64,000 nt of DNA from assembly GCF_027595985.1 (NCBI RefSeq), contig NC_073302.1, positions 404,672,503-404,736,502 on the forward strand, written 5' to 3'. The DNA comes from Sorex araneus (lineage: Eukaryota > Chordata > Mammalia > Eulipotyphla > Soricidae). A model generated the notes under the pieces. It was not told the DNA's origin, searched no databases, and saw only the letters and a list, made by a program, of their open reading frames with translations. The position numbers and the translations under genes are program-made. Each line of letters begins with the position of its first letter. The first letter of the stretch is position 1. Positions 54,226 through 64,000 of this stretch are shown piece after piece.

Positions 54226-54351
54226 CTTCCAACTTCGTATGTTGGGACAGCCGTAGTTCCGAATCTTTGCATTCCATAGTAGTTGATAAACCCAATCTCC
54301 TTGAGGGAATTCATGGCTTGCTGTACTTGCTCATCAGTTCCTGTTATGTTT
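54226..54351 (-). CDS. PUS7: PUS7 coding exon (codons 350-392)
   Basis: Reads [20 protein letters not shown] then [20 protein letters not shown] and [10 protein letters not shown] is the signature of the TruD family and opens the TRUD domain. Acceptor CCAACAG/AAACAT. The donor is GGAAG/GTTTGTTC, a weak match to consensus. Human QVG is EVG here. Confidence 0.98.
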
Positions 54352-54652
54352 CTGTTGGGGCACAGAGTATTCAGAGAAAAAAACAACTTATCACTTACCA
54401 AAAAACACTGGGAGAAGAGCGACATAAAGAGAGCTTGGCTCCCAGCACCCTTAAGCCCTGGGCTGGTGAGCCCTGCAGTAGTTCGTCTACTTCCTGTGGA
54501 GTGTCTCTCAAACTGGAGTAAAATACCCCAACATTAACATTACCTTTTAGCTGTGCTCTAAGTATGAAATACGTGGCACCGCCGACAAGACAGGGGCCAC
54601 CTTTGCCACTAGAACTCCAGAATTTTCCCTCTTTTCCAAAGTGATAGTCTAG

Positions 54653-54833
54653 GGGCTGGAGTGATAGCACAGCGGGTAGGGCGTTTGCCTTGCACGCGGC
54701 CTACCCGGGTTCGAATCCCAGCATCCCATATGGTCCCCTGAGCACCGCCAGGGGTAATTCCTGAGTGCATGAGCCAGGAATGACCCCTGTGCATTGCCGG
54801 GTGTGACCCAAAAAAGAAAAAAACAAAACAAAA
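54653..54833 (+). mobile_element. S1 SINE with 16-bp TSD
   Basis: Consensus-like S1. Exact TSD CAAAGTGATAGTCTAG at 54637-54652 and 54834-54849. Among the youngest insertions; antisense in a PUS7 intron. Confidence 0.95.
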
Positions 54834-55308
54834 CAAAGTGATAGTCTAGACCCGTTCTGTTCATCACTCTCCACTGCCCAGTACCTCCGGTCCACCTTTA
54901 CTCTTGCTTTTTTGTGTCTGGAATGGACCAACTCAGGGTATCACAGGCAGGTAGGACAGGCTCTTCGTTTAGCACTGTTTGCAGGAGCCAGCTTCTCTGC
55001 AAAGGTTGCACTGAGTTTTTTAAGAGGGGTTGGGACAACTACTGGCGAATTATTCACTTTCCCGGCCCTATCAAATCTTGCTGCACCATCTTTCGCTCCC
55101 ATACCTCACTCAGATCAACACCGGAAACCATCAGGAACAGACGCCCATAAGAGGTTGAGAATGATAGAGCACCTGAGACCCTCCCTTGCCACCCAGTTAT
55201 TGATTGGCTTTTCCCAGTGCTGGGTGTGGGAGACACCCGGGGGTCTCCCACACATGAGGTGAGTGCTCCAGCATAGAGCCACATCCCAGGCCCACCTGGT
55301 GCTCTTTA

Positions 55309-55524
<216 letters not shown>

Positions 55525-55789
55525 TCAAAGACTAGCCCCGTAGACTGATGCTGGTCTGCGGGGCAGAGAGGTGGAAGACCACTGCTTTAGCATGGGGGGC
55601 GGGGGCATGTTCACAAATGGAGGAGCATTGAAAGCGCTGCTCTAGGAAATCTCACAAGAGCAAAAAGGTTACTGAAACAAGTCACAACACCCAAGACAGA
55701 GGAAGAGAAAAGCACCAGGGTCGGTGGGCTACTCTTTCCCTCTGGATGATTTCTCCTGCACGGTGGCCCCCTGTCCCTGGGGGAATGAT

Positions 55790-56396
55790 GTAACCTGGGC
55801 CATATTTACATGCTTAAGTTAGCAAACCCGTATGTGATCCATGTGATAACAAGCACTCAATTTTAATTCCTGTGGCACTTTCTAGTCTGACGGGGGGGAA
55901 GCAGGTTGTGGAAATGGTTACCAACTGAGAGTAAGCCCTTTTAACATTAAGGGTTGTTTCTATTTCTATACGGGGGCACATGTTTGATTTTACGATCAAA
56001 CTCAGTGCCTTGTACATGCTTGCTGGAGTTCTCTCTGGCACAACCCCTTGCCCGCTAAAGGTCACAAGGCCTGTAGGAGGACCCAGGCTGTTGCCAGGGA
56101 AACCTGACATTTCTAGAATAACACAGATTAATTGGCCTTGATATGCCAGTGGCTGATGGCTTGAGATGTAGGAAATGGACATCTCTGAGGGCCAGCAATA
56201 CTTCAACCTTACAGCATCGAGGACAGTGCTGCAGCCATAACTACCCCTTCATCCTTGACGTCACCATCTGCACGTGAGTGCTCGTGGGCCCATTCCCTCA
56301 GCCTCTATTTAACCACTCCTATGCCTAATAAACTTTGCTGTATACTATCAGTCTGTGGCTTACGTGGGTGGCTATGTCTGGGCCAGGCTGCGGCAC
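55790..56396 (+). mobile_element. LTR-like element (tentative)
   Basis: A SINE-free stretch with promoter-like order near its right end: CCTCTATTTAACCACTCC (TATA-like) then CCTAATAAACTTTGCTGTAT (polyadenylation signal) and a short end to GGCACA. TGTAACC at 55791 could be the left end. No TSD was found. Confidence 0.4.
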
Positions 56397-56399
56397 AAG

Positions 56400-56740
56400 T
56401 CTTAAATACCCATTGTCACTGATTTGAGGACCAGGCCTTTGTTTTCCAGGATCCATGGAGTTACGGGATAACACCTGCTGGCACGTGCTCGATGCCCTCT
56501 GCGTGATCTTCCTGCGCTACCTCTCATTTCTTAGTTTTGTCTACTTTCATTACAGCATGCTCAGAGCAACGATAAGTAATGGCAGTGATAGTCATCGTTA
56601 AGGATTTTGTTCCTTGGTTCAAAATGAAATGCTCCTAGCGTTTCACCAGCAAGTAAGTTGGCTTTTCACTTGAGATTATCATATTATGTTAAGATAGCTT
56701 TCATTTCTCTCTAGTGAAAAAGAGGTTCTATTTTTTCCCC
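56400..56740. other. Intronic stretch without recognised element
   Basis: About 340 bp of PUS7 intron. No exon with splice signals found. Confidence 0.3.
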
Positions 56741-56999
56741 TCAGCACTCCAGTGATGCTAAGGGGCCTTGGGGTATTTCTTCCTGGTGACCCACTGGGCC
56801 AGGAAGTTCAATGCTAGGGTTGGTGGGTGCACTGTGCCAGGGATCACCAGAGTCATCCTGGTGGTCCCCAGAGCCCTCCAGAGCTATATCTAGTGGTGCT
56901 GGAGGGTAATAATGTGTGGGTCCTGGAGCATGCTTTGCAAAGTTAGCAGCCACCACCAAAAATAAATTTTGCGTTAATTAGAAATAATCTAAGTAAAAT

Positions 57000-57022
57000 A
57001 TATATATATATATATATATCTA
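57000..57022. repeat. (AT)n microsatellite
   Basis: Alternating AT run of about 20 bp. Confidence 0.9.
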
Positions 57023-57335
57023 TATCAATATATCAATGAAATTGACCTTTTTGGGGGCAGGTGGGTGGGTGAGCTATTCATTTTACTTAGGATGCTCCAA
57101 TTTAAATTCATATATTTTCTTGGGGGCTGGGGGTCATGTCCAGTAGTACTCAGGGATCACTCCTGATGATGCTTGAGACCATATGGGGTGCCTGGAAGAA
57201 CAGAGGCTTAGGGTGAACAGAGTGTGGACAGAGGGTGGCTGCTCTCTGGTCAACAGCTACTGCTGCAGAAATGACAAGAGCGAACTGTCTGTGTAACCTG
57301 GGCCTTGGAGAGAAATTCTGAATAGCCTTTTTCTC

Positions 57336-57511
57336 TGTGGGGGAGGGGCCACATCCAATGATGCTCAGGGGTTACTCCTGGCTCCGCACTCAGGAATCAT
57401 TCCTGACTGTGCTTGGGGGACCACAGGGGATGCCAAGGTTCAAACCCGGGTCAGCAGTGTGCAAAGCAAGCGCCTTCCCCACTGTCCTACAGTCCTCTTG
57501 CTCTGGCTCAG
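57336..57511 (-). mobile_element. S1 SINE
   Basis: GGGCCACATCCAATGATGCTC through CTCTTGCTCTGGCTC. Confidence 0.75.
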
Positions 57512-57652
57512 TCTTGACAGGGATATGCTAATGGTTCTTACCTAAAAAAAAAAATATTCTTTTTAAATGAAATTGACACAATATAAAATTTGGTCTCTCC
57601 CAATTAGCATGTACAACTTGGGACAGGTAAATCAGGTAAAGGGATCATGTTG

Positions 57653-57817
57653 GGCCAGAGCGATAGTACAGTGGGTAGGGAGTTTGCCTTGCCAACCCAG
57701 GTTCGATCCCCGGCATCCCATATGGTCTCCCAAGCACTGCCAAGAGTAATTCCTGGGTGCAGAGTCAAGAGTAAGCCCTGAGAATCACTGGGTATGACCC
57801 CCCCCCAAAAAAATTCA
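57653..57817 (+). mobile_element. S1 SINE
   Basis: GGGCCAGAGCGATAGTACAG to GGTATGACCCCCCCCC. GGATCATGT flanks as TSD. Confidence 0.85.
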
Positions 57818-58217
57818 AAGGATCATGTCATGATGGACTTTCAGTGGGAACTGAATGTTGTGCCCACATGGGTTACTTGTGGCCCCTTGTTCCACACACG
57901 TGCAACAGATTCATCTAGGTATCTGCGCTTCGTTTTTGCAGCTGAATTATATCCTATTGTCTATTTTGGGAGGTAATATATTTCTGCATCCTGCCATCTC
58001 AGCAGAAAGTAAGAGCTATAGTCTTTTCTTGGACAGAAATGGCTTAAAGGATTGGCATGTATGCTGTGCCCGATGGGAAGCCTGGGTTAAAAGCCCTATA
58101 CCCCCCACGCCCAGTACTGCTGGGTGAAGTCCAAAGATCAAAACATAAAGCATCACTGAGTTCCACTGGTATGGATGCTTCCTGAGAGCAGATGGAACAG
58201 AGCCAACGATCTCTCAT

Positions 58218-58372
58218 ATTTTTGGGTCACACCCAGTGGTACTTAAGTCTTACCCTTGTTCTGCACTCAGGGATCACTCCTGCTCAGGGAACTATATGGG
58301 GTGCCAGGAATCGAACCCAGGTTGGCCACAGGCAAAGAAAATGCCCTACCCACTGTACCACTGCTCTGGCCC
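58218..58372 (-). mobile_element. S1 SINE, body shortened
   Basis: TTTTTGGGTCACACCCAGTGG through CACTGCTCTGGCCCC. Confidence 0.75.
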
Positions 58373-58389
58373 CTGACTGCATCCCTTTT

Positions 58390-58515
58390 CTTCTCTGGTT
58401 TTTGGCCACCTCTGGCAGTGCGCAGGGCACTATTGCTGTGCTGCAGATCCATCAAATCTGGGACTGGCCGCACGCAAGGCAGCCTCCTTAACCTGTCCGC
58501 TCTCTCTGGCCCCTT
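58390..58515 (-). mobile_element. S1-like fragment
   Basis: TTTGGCCACCTCTGGCAGTGC through GCTCTCTCTGGCCCC. Same short form as at 18415. Confidence 0.5.
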
Positions 58516-58639
58516 GTCCCTGGTCATTATTTTGATGATCTGAGATTAAACCCGCTTGGTTGTAAATTTATAGCAAATTCTTCAAATACTTAACTTGTTG
58601 TTGTTGTTGTTGCCCCACGGATGGAACCCTGGCCTTGAA

Positions 58640-59245
58640 CAATCTCACTTTTAAACACTAGGAGCCAGCCTCAAAAGCATGTTGTATTTAAGAAAACAAA
58701 ACAACCCTAAACAATTTTTATTAACAAAGCCAGGGAATTACTGGCTCAGGCTCAGAAAGGACTCTGGCAGGAAGTGGCAGGAAAGGAATCAAACCACTGT
58801 GAAGGAGGCCACGCCGGCCTGGGCGTCTGCTGCGCTGACCAGGTGACGCTGGCGGGCTGCCTTAAGCTGGGAAGAAATGCCGCTCATTCCGAGGACTGGT
58901 CAGCTCTGCGCTCGGTCAGAGCCACGTGGGGCAGAACGGGCTTATCCTGTTCTCTAGTTCTCACGGGCAAGGCCAACCCGTGTGGCCTCACAGACCCAGT
59001 AAGCAAACTAAGGGGGCAGCCTGCTGCATCCGTGAGATAAGTGCTCTGGTTTTCTAAAGGCCAGCTTTGGGGGGGGGGGCAGGGGGGTCTAATGTGATTT
59101 CCTTATGAAGCCAACAGGAAGGAGGCAGCAAAGATCTGTGAAGAGCGGCACCAAGACTGAGCACGTCACCTGGTGGCTGACCAAGAGACACGGAAGTCTC
59201 CATTCTTCCAACAGTCAAAGAATTCAAGATAGGGATAGGGATTCC
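58640..59245. other. Intronic stretch without recognised element
   Basis: About 600 bp of PUS7 intron. An 88-codon plus-strand open frame lies at 58774-59040, but it has no recognisable product. Confidence 0.3.
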
Positions 59246-59247
59246 AG

Positions 59248-59396
59248 GGCCTGGAGCTTATGCCCTACACACAAGAGGCCTGGGTTCGAGCCTCAGCACA
59301 CCGTGGCACCCTGGGCACCACACCAGGAATGACCCCTGAGCTGTGCCTGGAGAGGTCCCTAAGCACCACCCCGTGGGGTGCGCAAACAAAAAAAAG
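59248..59396 (+). mobile_element. S1-like SINE, diverged
   Basis: GGGCCTGGAGCTTATGCCC to CGTGGGGTGCGCAAAC. Confidence 0.55.
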
Positions 59397-59491
59397 CAAC
59401 TGTTCAAATACTTCACGCCGTATCATGCAAAGTGAAATAATGACATAATATTCTTCGTCAGGAGCAGGCTTCAAGAGTCAGGGCCACACCT

Positions 59492-59506
59492 GATGATGAT
59501 GTTGAC

Positions 59507-59574
<68 letters not shown>
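59492..59574. repeat. (GAT)n(GT)n compound microsatellite
   Basis: About 45 bp of GAT units followed by about 35 bp of uninterrupted TG. Confidence 0.97.
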
Positions 59575-59577
<3 letters not shown>

Positions 59578-59671
59578 GAGGTCATGCTTTGATGGAACTG
59601 ATCTCAGGTTCTTGGTGAGCAAAAGCTCCATCATGTGAGCTGTCTCTGAGATGACATTTTTTGGTATGCTT

Positions 59672-59838
59672 GTTTGTTTTTTCGGGGGGAGGTTGAGGGG
59701 CACATCCAGCAACTCAGGGGTTACTCCTGGCTCTGCTCTCAGGAATTACTCCTGGCGGTGCTCAGGAGATGAGGGATGCTGGGGACTGAACCAAAGTCAG
59801 CTGCATGTAAGGCAAATGCTCTCCCCGCTATCTCTGAG
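59672..59838 (-). mobile_element. S1 SINE
   Basis: GGGGCACATCCAGCAACTCAGG through CCGCTATCTCTGAG. Confidence 0.7.
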
Positions 59839-59914
59839 AGAAGCCATTTTTTGGTGCTCCAATTGATCCAACCAGCAAACACACTGGGGAATAAGGTACA
59901 GGGAGGGACATGTT

Positions 59915-60040
59915 TGAGCCACACCTGGCGGTGCTCTGGGCTTCTTTCTGGCTTTGTGCTCTGGGGTTCAGTTCTGGAAATCGAACTGGAGTCAGGAGTA
60001 TGCAAAGCAAGTGTCTAAACCTTGGTACTAACTCTGGCTT
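59915..60040 (-). mobile_element. S1 SINE, diverged
   Basis: GAGCCACACCTGGCGGTGCTC through ACTAACTCTGGCTTCC. Confidence 0.6.
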
Positions 60041-60073
60041 CCTGCACCTAAAAAAAATTTTTTTTTAAATATC

Positions 60074-60219
60074 TTTTAGGGTTTTTGGGTCATACTCAGT
60101 GGTGCTCAGGACTTACCCTGGCGCAGTGCTCAGGAGACCCTATGTAGTACCAGGGATTGAACCTGGGTCAAGCAGTTCACTAGGCAAGCACCTTACCAAC
60201 TGTACTATCTCCCTGACCC
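60074..60219 (-). mobile_element. S1 SINE, diverged
   Basis: TTTTTGGGTCATACTCAGTGG through CTATCTCCCTGACCC. Confidence 0.7.
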
Positions 60220-60230
60220 TTGTAAACACC

Positions 60231-60403
60231 TTTTTTTTTTTGCTTTTTGGGCCACACCCAGTGATGCACAGGGCTTACTCCTGGCTCTGCACTCAGGAAT
60301 CACTCCTGGCGGTGCTCAGGAGACCATATGGGATGCTGGGCATCAAACCCGGGTCGGCCATGTGCAAGGCAAACGCCCTACCTGCTGTGCTATCATTCCA
60401 GCC
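60231..60403 (-). mobile_element. S1 SINE, near-consensus
   Basis: Poly-T, complete body, ATCATTCCAGCCC end. CTTG(T/C)AAACAC flanks both sides as TSD. Confidence 0.9.
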
Positions 60404-60909
60404 CTCCTTGCAAACACTTTTAAAGAGATACTAGGAAACACCGTAGAGAAGCAGAATATAGGTGATAAGCTGGTATCTACAGAAAAAACTGGTTTTACTA
60501 TCAACACACCTAGGGCCCAGAAAGGTAGTTCAGCAATACATGCCTTGCATGCATAAAAACCAGAGCTTCATGCATGGCCCCCTAAGTATTGCTAGGCCTG
60601 AGTACTGAACAGTCCAGCCTGGCTGAGTATTGCTTGGCTGGACTGAGCACTAATTGGGAGGTAACCTCCCAGCATCTCAAAACCAGCCAACCCTAAAACG
60701 CTAGCCAGTGGTGTGGCTGAGTGACTGACAAAACAACTATCTGCAGGCAGTTGCAGCTAGAAATCCAAGGCTCAGGGTGCAGTGCCCTGCTCTTTTGCTT
60801 GGGGGTTGGTCCTGGCAGTGCCCAGGGTCCTGTGCAGTGCTGGGGAGACTTAGGCCTCCCATATGCAAAGCAAGTGCTCAGCCATGGCATTACCTCAGCC
60901 CCTCTCCCC

Positions 60910-61860
60910 ATTCTGATGGGGGCTAAATCCATCAACCCTCAGGATGAATTCCAGGGCCTGCCAGGACCCAGGCTCTGCTTACCCCAAGAGCCTTATCTTT
61001 TGCCAGGCTCTCACAGGATGACAGTCCCTACCAGCTATCAGATGTGTGCTGTGCCCTAACTCCTTACCAGTCTTTCCCTTCACCTTCCCTCTGCCATTGT
61101 TTCTGTCAAGATCAGGGCTTGCGGGCTGACGTGTGTCCCCCCCCTCTCTCATACTTGGTGGGAGTGGCTCAGGGGGCTGCCCACTGGACTGTGCCCCTCA
61201 CCCCCTGAGTTGTGTTCTACATTGGGGAGTCAGGCAGTAGGGTGACTGGGGTGGACCTTGGGCACCTGGGGCAGTGATGGGGAGGAAATGTGGCTTCTCA
61301 GGCCTCCCGTTTCTAAGGCAGGTGATTCCCACTGAGCTGGAACAAACAATCCCAGACTCTCCGAGGCCCAGGACATTCCTGCTCATCCCTCTGCAGAATC
61401 TAGACCAGTGCTGTGCAGCCAGGAACAATTCTGCCCTTCAGGGCCCTTCGGCCTGTGGGGAGCCATTTCTGGTTACGATAACTGACACCTCGGAGTAGGG
61501 ACAGTCGGGGGGGAGGGGGGCTGTATAGGAGTCGCACGACCAACATACATCCAGTCCGGAAAGTCAACAGAGAAGTTCCAATCCCGTTTCCTGTGAGAGC
61601 CTTCCCTGGCCTGCCCCCCACGGAGCCCCAGGTCTGGTTCTCAGGTCTACCCGAACCCCCCCAAACACACTTCCACTGAAAAGGCATCTCGCTGTGTGAA
61701 GTTTGTGGGAATGGATTCATATGTCTGCTCTACTCAACAATGACAGCTGCTTCAAAAGTACAGTCTGTCTCACCTGTCTTCAGCGCACAACACAAGAGCT
61801 AACTCATCACTTACTGCTTTGTAATTAAACTGTGTGTGTGTCGGGGAAGGGGAGGTTGGG
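60910..61860. other. Long SINE-free intron stretch
   Basis: About 950 bp of PUS7 intron, fairly GC-rich and free of clear SINEs. Open frames of 70-106 codons occur on both strands with no splice support and no family I recognise. Confidence 0.4.
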
Positions 61861-62030
61861 GGAGGGAGTGTCCAGGGGATGAAGGCAGATGCCATGTGCT
61901 CTACCACTGAGCTATAGCCCCACACCCACTTTTTAATAACCTTCATTCAATAATGGATAAACACAAGAGAGCAAGAAGCTCTTAACACTCTTGGTTCTAC
62001 CACAAAAATCCCTTAAAAATGACGCAAATT

Positions 62031-62200
62031 GAGGTTGGAGCTATAGTACAGCTGGTAGGGCTCCTGCTTGATACATTGCTGACCTGGTTTCAATCCCCGT
62101 CACTCCACCTGGTCCCCTGAATACCACCAGCAGTGAAAGAATGATCCCTTTGTGCAGAGGCAGGAATAAGCCCCGAGTACCACTGGGTGTGCCACTTCCC
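62031..62200 (+). mobile_element. S1 SINE, diverged
   Basis: GAGGTTGGAGCTATAGTACAGC to CTGGGTGTGCCACTTCC. Confidence 0.65.
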
Positions 62201-62361
62201 TTCAAAATTCCCCCCGCCCCCACAACATAAATTTTAAAACTAAAATTTTTTTTCTGAATAGGCGGAGGCACAATCAAATGACAGAAGAGATAAACTCCAC
62301 GAAGCAAATCTATGAAACTGACAGCTGGTAGGAGGATGTTTGCAGTAAAAATCCCGAGTCA

Positions 62362-62481
<120 letters not shown>

Positions 62482-62530
62482 TTAAATTGAGTACCATTAG
62501 AAAACCATATTTCTCAATAGGGTAAGAGGA

Positions 62531-62779
62531 GCTGGAGCGATAGCACAGCGGTTGGGCATTCGCCTTTCACTCGGCCGACCCAAGTTTGATTCTTCCGCCC
62601 CTCTCGGAGAGCCCGGCAAGCTACCGAGAGTATCGAGCCTCGCGGCAGAGCCTGGCAATCTACCCATGCGTATTGGACATGCCAAAAACAGTAACAATAA
62701 GTCTCTCAATGAGAGACGTTACTGGTGCCCGCTTAAACAAATCGATGAGCAACGGGATGACCGTGACAGAGATAGTGAC
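62531..62779 (+). mobile_element. S2 SINE with 12-bp TSD
   Basis: Complete S2 ending GATGACCGTGACAGAGATAG TGAC, no poly(A). Exact TSD AGGGTAAGAGGA at 62519-62530 and 62780-62791. It sits 70 bp upstream, in the transcript, of the catalytic-Asp exon. Confidence 0.92.
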
Positions 62780-62889
62780 AGGGTAAGAGGAGAACACTGA
62801 TCATATGCAATTCAGTATGAGACTATCAGATAAGGAAAATTTTATTCTAGGTATGTACCGCTTTAAATTTTTTATTTAAATTTTAAATA

Positions 62890-63037
62890 GCGGATGGGAA
62901 TAATAGTGCAGTGGGTAGGGCACTTGCCTCCCACATGGTCAATCTGGATTCAATCCCCTGAGCGCCACCAGGAGTGATGCCTGTGTTCAAGGCCAGGAAC
63001 AAGCCTTAAAGACCTCAAGGTATGGCCCAAAAACAGA
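62890..63037 (+). mobile_element. S1 SINE, body shortened
   Basis: GGATGGGAATAATAGTGCAG to CAAGGTATGGCCCAAAAAC. The CATATGG segment is missing. Confidence 0.7.
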
Positions 63038-63229
63038 TCAAAGGAAGAAAAAAACAAAAAGGAAAAAGTTCATTTTCATTTTCAGTAGGATGGACTGTTA
63101 TACTAATTCTCAATTTTATATGAACTATTTCCTCTCAGGAGTCTCACCTTGAATCACTGGCAAGGCAGGCAAGGTGCAAATATTTCCTCACCCACTGTCT
63201 GAGTTGCGAGTCCTTGGGGACAGCTGTTA

Positions 63230-64000
<771 letters not shown>

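Noticed and set aside
61890-61925. tRNA-like CTCTACCACTGAGCTATAGC
   Set aside because: It resembles the reverse of a tRNA or SINE head, but there is no full cloverleaf or body. Too short to call a tRNA gene.

Overview
The window looks like ordinary nuclear DNA of a placental mammal, most likely a shrew (Sorex or a close relative). It holds one multi-exon gene with GT-AG introns, ancient mammalian repeats (MIR, L2, old L1), and a very dense load of two tRNA-derived SINE types. The SINE consensus is one I associate with Sorex; that species call is from memory and was not searched. No bacterial, phage or CRISPR feature was seen, and I found no convincing new biological system.

Layout. Positions 1 to about 30,900 are intergenic and consist mostly of nested retroelements, with no functional coding exon that I can support. 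Highlights are: a frame-shifted HSPE1 (HSP10) retrocopy at 7981-8534 with a 13-bp target-site duplication (TSD); L1 3' ends; a solitary LTR at 27876-28859 with a 6-bp TSD, sitting inside a SINE; a related but incomplete LTR from 13519; and two small retroposed families named here A (559-831, 11615-12072) and B (about 4763-5400, 40310-40943).

Positions about 30,930 to 63,432 (minus strand) are the 3' part of PUS7, the TruD-family tRNA/mRNA pseudouridine synthase. Eleven coding exons run without a frame break from codon 244 to the stop codon (human numbering from memory, 661 residues). They include the catalytic Asp294 exon and the whole TRUD domain. The promoter and the first 243 codons lie beyond position 64,000. 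In human, SRPK2 lies beyond the 3' end of PUS7, so the left half is probably the PUS7-SRPK2 interval; this is inference.

SINE naming used below. S1 has a tRNA-like head (A box near GATAGCACAGCGGG, B box GGTTCGATTCC), a body of about 100 bp reading CCATATGGTCCCC...CAGGAGTAATTCCTGAGTGCAGAGCCAGGAGTAACCCCTG, and an end of GTGACCCAAAAAGCAAAA plus an A-rich tail. S2 has the same head but a different body (GGCAAGCTACCGAGAGTATC...ATATGCCAAAAACAGTAACAA...CAAATCGATGAGCAACGGGATGACAGTG) and ends in a short tandem repeat instead of poly(A). There are well over a hundred SINE copies or fragments. Better-defined ones are listed; very decayed scraps are not. SINE edges without a TSD are good to about 10 bp. 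Nested insertions with intact TSDs give a clear local order of events.
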